A program made the position numbers and the translations under genes. From Comamonadaceae bacterium (GTDB lineage: Bacteria; Pseudomonadota; Gammaproteobacteria; Burkholderiales; Burkholderiaceae_C): a stretch of 8,317 nucleotides of DNA. Below, piece by piece: positions 1 to 6,827 of the stretch (positions within the stretch are counted from its first letter, which is position 1; each line of letters opens with the position of its first letter). The notes under the pieces are model-generated. The model saw nothing but the letters and a program-made list of their open reading frames with translations. It was not told the origin of the DNA and made no database searches. Location of the stretch: NCBI GenBank assembly GCA_027490555.1, contig JAIXXW010000165.1:1-8317 (forward strand). The letters are read 5' to 3'.

Positions 1-711
1 TACACCTTCCTGTGCAGCTCGGGCAGTGGCGCGTCCATCGTGCCCTATGTCACGCCCAAAATGCCTTTCGACCATGACAAGGACCTGATCCCGGTCGCCG
101 CCGGGGCCCGTTTGCAGCTGTTTTTGGTCGTGCGCAGCGATGCGCCTTACAAGACCTTTGCCGAATTCATCGCCTACGCCAAACGCAACCCCGGCAGGAT
201 GAGCTACGGCTCACCAGGCAACGGCACCAGCCCCCACATCGCGGGCGAGATGCTCAAGTCGCAAGCGGGCATCTTCACCCTGCACATTCCCTACCGGGGT
301 TCTGCCGCAGCGCTGCAAGACCTCTTGGGCGGCAGCGTGGATTATTTGATGGACCCGGGCATTGCCTTCTCGCATGTGCGCTCGGGCCGCTTGCGTTTGT
401 TGGCCGTCACCTCGCCCCAGCGCCTGGCCATGTTCCCCGATGCGCCCACCCTCGACGAGCTGGGCCTCAAGAATTTCGACGCCGGCACCTCCCATGGCTT
501 CTGGGCGCCTGCGGGCACACCTGCGGCCATCGTCGATCGCATGAACCGTGAAATCAACCGTGCGCTGATGCTGCCGGCTGCGGTCGAGGCCATCAAAGGC
601 ATCGGTGCCGAGCCCACGCCCATGTCGCCAGCTGAGTTCGGTGCGCTCACCAAGGCCGATGCGCGGCGTTTTGCCCAGATCATCAAGGAACGCAAGATCG
701 TCCATGACTGA
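1..711 (+). CDS. Bug/TctC-family tripartite tricarboxylate transporter substrate-binding protein (5' truncated)
   Basis: The frame is open from base 1 and ends at TGA 709-711, giving 236 residues. Family members are about 320 residues, so roughly 85-90 N-terminal residues, including the signal peptide, lie outside the window. Visible residues match the Bug family: YTFLCSSGSG at 1-10 (the usual 'GYTLL..SSG' loop), YGSPGNGTSPHIAGE at about 69-83, PYRGS at 97-101 followed by LQDLLGGSVD, then LLAVTSPQRLAMFPDAPTLDELG, the conserved C-lobe segment. Such proteins are periplasmic and bind carboxylates or other small organic acids, sometimes for a TctAB permease and often as orphans. No permease gene is visible here and the ligand cannot be predicted. 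A GTG at 40 is an internal codon, not the start. The gene converges on the yqaA-like gene with a 33-bp gap. Family assignment is firm; substrate is unknown. Confidence 0.93.
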   Translation, partial: YTFLCSSGSGASIVPYVTPKMPFDHDKDLIPVAAGARLQLFLVVRSDAPYKTFAEFIAYAKRNPGRMSYGSPGNGTSPHIAGEMLKSQAGIFTLHIPYRGSAAALQDLLGGSVDYLMDPGIAFSHVRSGRLRLLAVTSPQRLAMFPDAPTLDELGLKNFDAGTSHGFWAPAGTPAAIVDRMNREINRALMLPAAVEAIKGIGAEPTPMSPAEFGALTKADARRFAQIIKERKIVHD

Positions 712-717
712 GTCTGG

Positions 718-760
718 TCCCGGCAGCCCGGCGAGGGTCCGGCTTCACAGCTGGCCGGGA
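718..760. terminator. Possible bidirectional terminator-like stem between convergent genes
   Basis: TCCCGGC-AGC at 718-727 pairs with GCTGGCCGGGA at 750-760, giving ten pairs with one bulged G and a 22-nt loop that itself holds AGCC.GG/CC.GGCT pairing. It sits just after the stop of the Bug gene and covers the last codons of the opposing YqaA-like gene, the expected place for a shared terminator. There is no clear T-tract on either side, so intrinsic termination is uncertain; it could just be a GC-rich fold. Confidence 0.33.
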
Positions 761-1221
761 AACACCCACAGCAGCAGGGCCGTCATCACCAGGTAGCGCA
801 GGAATTTGCCGATGGCCATGTACAGCGTGCATGGCCAAAACGGCAGCTTGAGCCATCCGGCCACCGCGCACAGGGGGTCGCCCACCCCAGGCAGCCAACT
901 CAGCAGACAGGCTTTGGGCCCGAGCTTTTCGAGCCAGGCCAAGGCCCGGGTGTGCTGGGTCGAACCGCGCCAGCGGCTGACCGCATGCTGCGTTCCCCGT
1001 CCCATCCACCAGCTGACCATGCCGCCCAAGGTGTTGCCCGCCGTGGCCACCACGATGGCAGGCCAAAACAGCCCGGGGTTGAGTTTGACCAGCCCAAAAA
1101 CAGCCGGTTCAGAGCCCATGGGCAAGAGGGTGGCCGACACGAATGCCACCACAAACACGGTGCTCAGCCCGTGCTGCGGCAATGCCAGCCATTGCAGGAT
1201 GTCGTTCAGCCACATGTCCAT
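745..1221 (-). CDS. YqaA-like membrane protein, VTT/SNARE-associated (DedA-like) domain
   Basis: This encodes a 158-residue hydrophobic protein of the inner membrane. It resembles E. coli YqaA along its length: SATLLPMGSE at 29-38 (YqaA has SATLLPGNSE), GNTLGGMVSWWMGR at 62-75, and LSWLPGVGDPLCAVAGWL at 107-124 (YqaA LSWMPVVGDLLCLLAGW), then GKFLRY at 138-143. Hydrophobic stretches lie at about 18-45, 50-73, 103-128 and 133-154. The VTT/DedA superfamily is linked to lipid transport or flipping and to membrane potential, but the function of the YqaA branch is not established. The start ATG (complement of 1219-1221) has no strong ribosome binding site; an in-frame ATG two codons later is an alternative. 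It is transcribed divergently from dusB. Family call is solid; the role is unknown. Confidence 0.9.
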   Translation of the reverse strand: MDMWLNDILQWLALPQHGLSTVFVVAFVSATLLPMGSEPAVFGLVKLNPGLFWPAIVVATAGNTLGGMVSWWMGRGTQHAVSRWRGSTQHTRALAWLEKLGPKACLLSWLPGVGDPLCAVAGWLKLPFWPCTLYMAIGKFLRYLVMTALLLWVFPGQL

Positions 1222-1264
1222 GCGCCGAGTGTAGCGGCGGGCCTGGACGCCTCACACACGCGGG

Positions 1265-1296
1265 TGTCAGCTGCTGAAATATTCAGCAACTACAAT
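1265..1296 (+). promoter_or_regulatory. Candidate promoter for the dusB-fis-purH cluster
   Basis: TACAAT at 1291-1296 matches the sigma-70 -10 consensus in five of six positions, and the CTACAATCGC context is a common one in Burkholderiales. It is 44 bp before the dusB ATG. The -35 is poor: TGTCAG at 1265-1270 is the nearest candidate, but with a long 20-bp spacer. The 7-bp inverted repeat fills most of the spacer. The -10 is reasonable; the -35 is weak and may point to activator dependence. Confidence 0.42.
1272..1288. promoter_or_regulatory. Perfect inverted repeat TGCTGAA-ATA-TTCAGCA in the yqaA/dusB divergent region
   Basis: Two perfect 7-bp arms are separated by 3 bp. It lies between the divergent yqaA-like gene and dusB, directly upstream of a TACAAT -10 candidate at 1291-1296, so it occupies the position between -10 and -35. 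This is the geometry of a repressor operator, or of a site shared by two back-to-back promoters. No cognate regulator can be named from the sequence. Confidence 0.4.
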
Positions 1297-1340
1297 CGCA
1301 CTTCCTTTCCAGGCTTGCCCGAACACCGCAGACCCCAGTC

Positions 1341-2387
1341 ATGCAGATTGGCCCTTATCCCTTGCCCAACAACTTGTTTGTCGCCCCCATGGCCGGGGTG
1401 ACGGACCGGCCGTTTCGCCAACTGTGCAAGCAGTTTGGCGCGGGCTATGCCGTCAGCGAGATGGTGACGTCCCGGCCGGATCTTTGGGCCTCGCTCAAAA
1501 CCTCGCGCCGAGCCAACCACGAGGGCGAGCCCGGGCCGATTGCGGTGCAGATCGCGGGCACCGAAGCGCAGATGATGGCCGACGCCACCCGCTACAACAT
1601 CGACCGTGGCGCGCAAATCATCGACATCAACATGGGCTGTCCCGCCAAAAAGGTCTGCAACAAATGGGCCGGTTCGGCCCTGATGCAGGACGAAGCGCTG
1701 GCGCTGGAGATCGTCAGCGCCGTGGTCGCGGCGGCCTTGCCGCACGGTGTGCCCGTGACCTTGAAAATGCGCACCGGCTGGTGCCAAGCCCACAAGAACG
1801 CCCTGAGCTTGGCCCGCGCAGCAGAAAGCGCCGGGGTGCAGATGGTCACGGTGCATGGCCGCACCCGCGAGCAGGGCTACAAGGGCTTGGCCGAATACGA
1901 CACCGTGGCCTCGGTGAAGGCGGCGCTGCGGATACCGGTGGTCGCCAATGGCGACATCGACTCGCCCGAAAAAGCCCGCGATGTGCTGCAGTACACCGGG
2001 GCCGATGCCGTGATGGTGGGCCGCGCCGCGCAAGGCAGTCCCTGGATCTTTCGCGAGATCGGCCATTTCCTGGCCACGGGCGAACACCTGGCGCCCCCGC
2101 TGGTGGCCGAAGTGCGCCGCGCCCTGCTGGAGCACCTGCAGGACCACTATGGTCTGTACGGTGAATACACCGGCGTGCGCTCGGCGCGCAAACACATCGG
2201 CTGGTATGTGCGCACGCTGCCCGGCGGCGAGGCTTTTCGCGACCACATGAACACCCTGGAGACCGCAGCCGGACAACTGGCGGCTGTGGCCGCTTACCTG
2301 GACGGACTGGCCGAGCAGATGGAGCGCCTGCCCCCGCGCGTGCCCGTGCCCGCTTGGGCCTGCCCTGATTTGGAAACCATGCCATGA
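1341..2387 (+). CDS. dusB: tRNA-dihydrouridine synthase B (DusB)
   Basis: The 348-residue flavoenzyme reduces specific uridines in the tRNA D-loop to dihydrouridine with FMN and NADPH in the cytoplasm. The TIM-barrel core reads as DusB: APMAGVTDRPFR at 15-26, VSEMVTSRPDLW at 38-49, VQIAGTEAQMMADA at 69-82, DINMGCPAKKV at 95-105 with catalytic Cys100 (same number as E. coli DusB), LKMRTGW at 141-147, VHGRTREQGY at 171-180, NGDIDSPEKA at 203-212 and VGRAAQG at 226-232 for FMN phosphate binding. The C-terminal helical tRNA-binding region (KHIGWY) follows. Length is a little more than the E. coli protein because of a C-terminal Pro-rich tail. The ATG at 1341 fits the MQIGPY start (E. coli MRIGQY), although its Shine-Dalgarno is poor. 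The stop overlaps the fis start as ATGA (2384-2387). The dusB-fis pairing is the classic arrangement and supports B rather than A or C. Confidence 0.96.
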   Translation: MQIGPYPLPNNLFVAPMAGVTDRPFRQLCKQFGAGYAVSEMVTSRPDLWASLKTSRRANHEGEPGPIAVQIAGTEAQMMADATRYNIDRGAQIIDINMGCPAKKVCNKWAGSALMQDEALALEIVSAVVAAALPHGVPVTLKMRTGWCQAHKNALSLARAAESAGVQMVTVHGRTREQGYKGLAEYDTVASVKAALRIPVVANGDIDSPEKARDVLQYTGADAVMVGRAAQGSPWIFREIGHFLATGEHLAPPLVAEVRRALLEHLQDHYGLYGEYTGVRSARKHIGWYVRTLPGGEAFRDHMNTLETAAGQLAAVAAYLDGLAEQMERLPPRVPVPAWACPDLETMP

Positions 2388-2623
2388 GTGAACCCCAACC
2401 CATTGAACACTGCATCCGGGCCAATCTGGAAACCTATTTCCGTGACCTCGATGGCACCGAGCCCACGGGTCTGTATGACATGCTGGTCAAGCTGGTGGAA
2501 AAGCCACTGCTCGATGTGGTCATGGCCCAGTCGGGCCAGAACCAGTCGCGCGCGGCCGAATGGTTGGGCCTGAACCGCAACACCTTGCGCAAGAAATTGC
2601 TTGAGCACGGTTTGTTGAAATGA
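2384..2623 (+). CDS. fis: DNA-binding protein Fis, short betaproteobacterial form
   Basis: The 79-residue nucleoid-associated protein bends DNA and modulates transcription, typically of growth-related genes. The C-terminal helix-turn-helix is clear: NQSRAAEWLGLNRNTLRKKL at 53-72, against E. coli [20 protein letters not shown]. The preceding dimerisation helices include LYDMLVKLVEKPLLDVVM (30-47), like E. coli LYELVLAEVEQPLLDMVM. It lacks about 19 N-terminal residues compared with the 98-residue E. coli Fis, the part carrying the mobile hairpin arms needed for Hin/Gin recombinase activation. A GGAA at 2372-2375 sits 8 bp before the ATG. The start overlaps the dusB stop and the stop (2621-2623) overlaps an ATG at 2620, so translation is probably coupled across dusB-fis-purH. 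It is often annotated simply as a helix-turn-helix/Fis-family regulator. Confidence 0.94.
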   Translation: MSEPQPIEHCIRANLETYFRDLDGTEPTGLYDMLVKLVEKPLLDVVMAQSGQNQSRAAEWLGLNRNTLRKKLLEHGLLK

Positions 2624-2643
2624 ATTTTGAAGAAAGAACCGCC

Positions 2644-4230
2644 ATGCGTGCGCTGATCTCCGTCTCTGACAAAACCGGCATCGTCGAATTTGCGCGTGCC
2701 TTGCACGCCCTGGGCGTGGGCCTGATCTCCACCGGCGGTACCGCCAAGCTGCTGGCCGAGCAGGGCCTGCCCGTGACCGAAGTGGCCGAGGTGACCGGTT
2801 TTCCTGAAATGCTGGACGGCCGCGTCAAGACCTTGCACCCCAATGTGCACGGCGGCTTGCTGGCGCGCCGCGACACGCCGGCGCACATGGCGGCTTTGCA
2901 AGCGCACGGCATCGCCACCATCGATCTGCTGGTCGTCAACCTGTACCCCTTTGAAGCCACCGTGGCCAAGCCCGGCTGCACCTTGGCCGACGCGATCGAG
3001 AACATCGACATCGGCGGCCCTGCCATGGTCCGCTCTGCCGCGAAGAACTGGAAGGACGTGGGTGTGGTCACCGACGCCAGCCAATACCCGGACGTGATCG
3101 CCGAGCTGCAGGCCAAGGGCCAATTGAGCGATGCACTGCGTTTTGCTTTGTCCGTGGCCGCGTTCAACCGCATCAGCCAGTACGACGGCGCCATCAGCAA
3201 CTACCTGTCGAGCGTGAACCTGGAAGCCGACAAACTGAGCGAAGGCTACGTGCCCGAGCGCGCCCCTTTCCCCGGCCAGTTCAACCAGCAGTACCTGAAA
3301 GTGCAAGACCTGCGCTATGGCGAAAACAGCCACCAGCAAGCCGCCTGGTACCGCGACCTGGCGCCGGACGCCGGCTCGCTGGCCACCGGCGTGCAGCTGC
3401 AAGGCAAAGAACTCAGCTACAACAACATCGCCGATGCCGATGCCGCCTGGGAGTGCGTCAAGAGCTTCGAGGCGCCGGCCTGCGTCATCGTCAAGCACGC
3501 CAACCCCTGCGGCGTGGCCGTGGGTGCCCACCCGCACGAGGCCTACCGCAAGGCTTTCCAGACCGACCCCACCAGCGCCTTTGGCGGCATCATCGCCTTC
3601 AACCGCCCGGTGGACCAAGCCGCGGCCGAAGCCGTGAGCAAACAGTTCGTCGAGGTGCTGATGGCCCCCGACTTCAGCGCCGAGGCGCTTGAGGTCTTCA
3701 AGAGCAAGGTCAATGTGCGCCTCATGAAAATCGCCTTGCCCGCCCACTACGGCCAAGTGCGCAACGCGCTCGAAACCAAGCGCGTGGGCTCGGGCCTCTT
3801 GCTGCAAAGCGCCGACAACCACGAGTTGGCCCTGGCTGAGCTCCAGGTGGTTACCGTCAAACAACCGACCCCCGAGGAAATGAACGACCTGCTGTTCGCC
3901 TGGACAGTGGCCAAGTTCGTCAAATCCAACGCCATCGTGTTCTGCAAAAACGGCATGACCCTGGGTGTGGGCGCGGGCCAGATGAGCCGCCTCGATTCGG
4001 CCCGCATCGCCAGCATCAAGGCCGAGGCCGCGCAGCTGAGCCTGCAGGGCACGGTGGTGGCCAGCGACGCCTTCTTTCCCTTCCGCGACGGCCTGGATGT
4101 GGTGGTGGACGCAGGTGCCACCTGCGTGGCCCAACCCGGCGGCTCGATGCGCGATCAGGAAGTGATCGATGCGGCCAACGAGCGCGGCGTGGCCATGGTG
4201 TTCACCGGCGTGCGCCATTTCCGTCATTGA
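2644..4230 (+). CDS. purH: Bifunctional AICAR transformylase / IMP cyclohydrolase (PurH)
   Basis: PurH catalyses the last two steps of de novo IMP synthesis: formyl transfer from 10-formyl-THF to AICAR, then ring closure. The N-terminal MGS-like cyclohydrolase domain starts RALISVSDKTGIVEFARAL and carries STGGTAKLL, GFPEMLDGRVKTLHP and ENIDIGGPAMVRSAAKN. The C-terminal transformylase domain has RYGENSHQQAA, LSYNNIADADAA, VKHANPCG with the catalytic Lys284-His285, TDPTSAFGGIIAFNR, KFVKSNAIV, GAGQMSR, SDAFFPFRDG and ends with the typical MVFTGVRHFRH. With this ATG it has 528 residues, essentially the E. coli length (529). An in-frame ATG at 2620 overlaps the fis stop as ATGA and would add MNFEERTA; I prefer 2644 because homologues begin close to the ALISVSDK segment and a GAAAGAA purine run lies just upstream. 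The 2620 start is possible. Confidence 0.96.
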   Translation: MRALISVSDKTGIVEFARALHALGVGLISTGGTAKLLAEQGLPVTEVAEVTGFPEMLDGRVKTLHPNVHGGLLARRDTPAHMAALQAHGIATIDLLVVNLYPFEATVAKPGCTLADAIENIDIGGPAMVRSAAKNWKDVGVVTDASQYPDVIAELQAKGQLSDALRFALSVAAFNRISQYDGAISNYLSSVNLEADKLSEGYVPERAPFPGQFNQQYLKVQDLRYGENSHQQAAWYRDLAPDAGSLATGVQLQGKELSYNNIADADAAWECVKSFEAPACVIVKHANPCGVAVGAHPHEAYRKAFQTDPTSAFGGIIAFNRPVDQAAAEAVSKQFVEVLMAPDFSAEALEVFKSKVNVRLMKIALPAHYGQVRNALETKRVGSGLLLQSADNHELALAELQVVTVKQPTPEEMNDLLFAWTVAKFVKSNAIVFCKNGMTLGVGAGQMSRLDSARIASIKAEAAQLSLQGTVVASDAFFPFRDGLDVVVDAGATCVAQPGGSMRDQEVIDAANERGVAMVFTGVRHFRH

Positions 4231-4240
4231 TGGGCCTGTT

Positions 4241-5485
4241 TTGAACTTTGCCACCCTCGGCCTGACGCCAGCGCTGGTGCGCGCCCTGGCCGACATGGGC
4301 CTGCATGTGCCCACCCCCATCCAGGCCGAGGCGATTCCTGCCATTTTGAAATCGGCCGATGTGTGGGCCACGGCGCCCACCGGCTCGGGCAAGACCTTGG
4401 CGTTTGCATTGCCGCTGCTGCAGCACCTGTTGGCTTCGCCACGTCAGACCAACTTTCGCCGCCCTGTGCGCACCCTGGTGCTGGTGCCCACGCGCGAATT
4501 GGCGGTGCAAGTCGGCGATGTGCTGGCACGTCTGGCCTATAAGCTGCCGCAGTCGCTCAAGGTGAACACCGTGTTTGGCGGGGTTTCGGTCAACCCGCAA
4601 ATGATGGCGCTGCGCGGCGGAGCCGACATCGTGGTGGCCACACCCGGTCGCTTGCTCGACCTGATCGACCAGAACGCCTTGCGCCTGGCCGATGTGCAGC
4701 ACCTGGTGCTGGACGAAGCCGACCGTCTGCTCGATTTGGGCTTTGCCGACGAACTGCATCGCGTGCTGGCGCTGCTGCCGGCCCAGCGCCAGACCTTGCT
4801 GTTCTCGGCCACGTTTGCCCCCGAGGTGGAGGCCTTGGCGGCCAACTTGTTGCGTGATCCGGTGCGCATCACCGTGGAAGCCTTTGAGGGCCACAAGCCC
4901 GACATCACCCAACGGGCGATTGCCGTCGATGAGAAAAGCCGCACCGCCTTGCTGCGCCACCTGATCACCGAAAACGGCTGGAAGCAGGTGCTGGTGTTTG
5001 TGGCCACGCGATACGCCTGCGAGCATGTGGCGAACAAGCTCTACAAAGCCGGCATCTTTGCTACGCCCTTCCATGGCGAGATGAGCCAGGGCGCGCGCCA
5101 GGAGGTGCTGCGCGAGTTCAAGGCTGGACGTTGGGACGTGGTCGTCACCACCGACCTGGCTTCACGCGGCATCGACATCGCCAGGCTGCCCGTGGTGGTC
5201 AACTACGACCTGCCACGCTCGGCCACCGACTACACCCACCGCATTGGCCGCACCGGCAGGGCGGGTGCCCATGGCGACGCGCTGAGCTTTGTCACGGCCG
5301 CCGCGCTGGCGCATTGGCGGCTGATTCAGAAGCGAGAAAGCCTTGAACTCGCTTTGGAGCAAATTCCAGGCTTTGAGCCCACCGAAGCCCCGCCACCACC
5401 CTCACCGGGCCATGGCGGCATCAAGGGCCAGCGGCCGAGCAAAAAAGACAAATTGCGGGCAGCGGCGGCTCAAGACGGGTCTTAA
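4241..5485 (+). CDS. RhlE-like DEAD-box ATP-dependent RNA helicase
   Basis: This RNA helicase has the full DEAD-box motif set in order: a Q-motif region FATLGLTPALVRAL...TPIQ (3-28), motif I APTGSGKT (45-52), Ia PTRELA, GG (VFGG), Ib TPGR, II DEAD (158-161), III SAT (189-191), IV LVFVATR, V TTDLASRGIDI, and VI HRIGRTGR (333-340). The tail is short, Pro/Lys-rich and basic (PPPPSPGHGG...RPSKKDK), an RNA-binding type extension. I place the start at TTG 4241, 10 bp after the purH stop, giving MNFATLGL, the usual RhlE-like opening, with GATGGG about 7 bp before it. An ATG at 4169 would give 24 extra residues lying entirely inside purH, with unusual Trp/Cys composition, so I doubt it. Likely roles are ribosome assembly, RNA decay or cold adaptation. 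The exact subfamily (RhlE versus DbpA/SrmB) is not resolved. Confidence 0.92.
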   Translation: MNFATLGLTPALVRALADMGLHVPTPIQAEAIPAILKSADVWATAPTGSGKTLAFALPLLQHLLASPRQTNFRRPVRTLVLVPTRELAVQVGDVLARLAYKLPQSLKVNTVFGGVSVNPQMMALRGGADIVVATPGRLLDLIDQNALRLADVQHLVLDEADRLLDLGFADELHRVLALLPAQRQTLLFSATFAPEVEALAANLLRDPVRITVEAFEGHKPDITQRAIAVDEKSRTALLRHLITENGWKQVLVFVATRYACEHVANKLYKAGIFATPFHGEMSQGARQEVLREFKAGRWDVVVTTDLASRGIDIARLPVVVNYDLPRSATDYTHRIGRTGRAGAHGDALSFVTAAALAHWRLIQKRESLELALEQIPGFEPTEAPPPPSPGHGGIKGQRPSKKDKLRAAAAQDGS

Positions 5486-5556
5486 GTCATCCAGCTTCGC
5501 TGCGAAGTGGCAATCTTTGGCGCCAAGATCACGGCCACCGGTCTGAGCAAAGTGGA

Positions 5557-5607
5557 TAAACATCCTTGCTTTTTGATATTTGATGTATCAAAATGCAAGG
5601 ATGATTA
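5557..5607. repeat. Long imperfect inverted repeat over the start of the AAA+ ATPase gene
   Basis: The left arm (5557-5578) and right arm (5586-5607) pair at 20 of 22 positions around a 7-nt loop (TTTGATG). The core CATCCTTGC.TTTTGATA at 5561-5578 mirrors TATCAAAA.GCAAGGATG at 5586-5603 with one mismatch. The arms cover or touch every early start candidate: TTG 5580 and ATG 5583 lie in the loop and ATG 5601 ends the right arm. The segment is clearly more AT-rich than its surroundings. It could be a palindromic operator for autoregulation, or an mRNA hairpin that hides the start. A poor promoter match (TTGCTT 5566-5571, 17 bp, CAAAAT 5589-5594) would start transcription near 5601 and make a leaderless message. 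The symmetry is directly visible; its role is inference. Confidence 0.75.
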
Positions 5608-6827
5608 ACCGTGTCTTCATGGCGAATTTGTTGGACCGAATGTCCTTTTACCCGGGCGTCGTTCTGCTAGGGGCTCGCCAAGTGGGCAAGTCCACTGTGG
5701 CGCGGCAGGTGGCTGCGCTATCCCCGGGTGCAGTGTTTCTGGATCTGGAGCTACCCGTCGACCGGGCAAAACTGGACAACCCTGCTGCTTTTTTTGCTGC
5801 GCACCGTGATCATTTGGTGGTCATTGACGAAGTGCAGTCCATGCCCGACTTGTTTGTCCAACTGCGCCCTGAGATCGACGCAGACCGTCGTCCTGGGCGT
5901 TTCTTGCTGCTGGGTTCGGCCAGTGGGGTGCTGCTGAGGCAAACGGCGGAATCTTTGGCCGGGCGGGTCAGTTACCTGGAACTGCCACCTTTGCTGTGGT
6001 CCGAAGTGCAGCCCGCTTTGCCAGCCCATCACGGCGCCACCAGCGTTGCTGCACACCAAGACACGCAGCAGTTGCTGGCCTTGCAATCGCATTGGCAACG
6101 CGGAGGTATGCCCCTGAGTTGTCTGGCCAAGACGGACGCGCAATCGCTGCGCTGGCGCAACGATTACTTGCAATCGGTGGTGCGGCGTGATTTGCCCAGC
6201 TTGGGTATCCACATTCCCAGCGAGACCTTGTGGCGTTTTTTGCGCATGCTGGCGCACCAGCATGGGCAGTTGTTCAACGCTTCGGCGCTGGCTGTGGCCA
6301 TGGGCGGTATTTCTCCCATCACCGTTGGCCGTTACCTCGACATCTTTTGCGATGCCTTGATCGTGCGCAGAGTGGAGCCCTATTTCGTGAACCTGGGCAA
6401 GCGCTTGGTCAAATCGCCCAAGGTGTATTTCCGCGACACGGGTTTGTTGCACGCCTTGCTGGGCATTGGCAACGCGCAAGACCTGCAAGGCCATCCCATG
6501 TCGGGGTTTTCGTGGGAAGGGCTGGTGGTCAACCACATCGCCGCATGCTTGCCCTTGATTGCGGGTGGCAACGCCAGTTTGCATTTTTTCCGAACCGCCG
6601 CCGGAGCCGAACTCGATGCCGTGGTCGATACGGGGCAAGAACGCTTGGGCTTTGAAATCAAGCTCTCAGACGCTCCCCGCGTGACCAAAGGCTTCTGGAA
6701 TGCCTGCGCCGACCTGCAAGTCAGTCGCGCTTATGTGGTGGCCCCCGTGTCCAGCAGCTGGCCCCTGTCGGACACAGCTCAGGTGATTGGCCTGTTGGAT
6801 GTGGGACGGGTCTTGGGGGCCGAGTGA
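5601..6827 (+). CDS. AAA+ ATPase with DUF4143 C-terminal domain
   Basis: From ATG 5601 this is a 408-residue cytoplasmic ATPase of the AAA_14/DUF4143 type. Walker A is GARQVGKS (24-31), the usual 'GARQVGKT' signature; Walker B is HLVVIDEVQ (71-79, Asp76-Glu77); FLLLGSAS (101-108) fits sensor 1. The DUF4143 part contains YFRDTGLLHALLG (276 onward), the family's hallmark. Near the C-terminus GAELDAVVD (335-343) and FEIK (351-354) form an E/D...ExK arrangement like a PD-(D/E)xK nuclease fold, as seen in many relatives; activity is unproven. The physiological role of the family is not known. Other in-frame starts are TTG 5580, ATG 5583 and ATG 5619; none has a good ribosome binding site (AAGG directly abuts 5601). 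I chose 5601 because relatives begin M-I-x-R before the 'P.V.L.GARQVGK' strand. It stands alone: 115 bp after the helicase, with its own upstream palindrome, and it converges on the next gene. Confidence 0.88.
   Translation: MINRVFMANLLDRMSFYPGVVLLGARQVGKSTVARQVAALSPGAVFLDLELPVDRAKLDNPAAFFAAHRDHLVVIDEVQSMPDLFVQLRPEIDADRRPGRFLLLGSASGVLLRQTAESLAGRVSYLELPPLLWSEVQPALPAHHGATSVAAHQDTQQLLALQSHWQRGGMPLSCLAKTDAQSLRWRNDYLQSVVRRDLPSLGIHIPSETLWRFLRMLAHQHGQLFNASALAVAMGGISPITVGRYLDIFCDALIVRRVEPYFVNLGKRLVKSPKVYFRDTGLLHALLGIGNAQDLQGHPMSGFSWEGLVVNHIAACLPLIAGGNASLHFFRTAAGAELDAVVDTGQERLGFEIKLSDAPRVTKGFWNACADLQVSRAYVVAPVSSSWPLSDTAQVIGLLDVGRVLGAE

Noticed and set aside
806..1234. A plus-strand frame opposite the YqaA-like gene
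   Set aside because: The minus strand encodes a protein with YqaA motifs along its length; the plus frame is compositionally random.
1290..2276. A 328-codon minus-strand open frame opposite dusB
   Set aside because: Its composition is a His/Gly/Arg-rich shadow and the opposite strand is an unmistakable DusB with catalytic Cys100.
2434..4392. A 652-codon open frame on the minus strand opposite purH and fis
   Set aside because: It is antisense to a textbook PurH with all motifs, is rich in His, Gly, Ala and Val without any domain, and is the usual by-product of GC-rich third positions.
5495..5526. Terminator after the helicase: CTTCGC-T-GCGAAG (5495-5507) and TTGGCGCCAA (5517-5526)
   Set aside because: The first stem leaves too small a loop at full length, the second is a short palindrome, and there is no T-run after either. 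They may contribute to transcript ending but do not support a terminator call.
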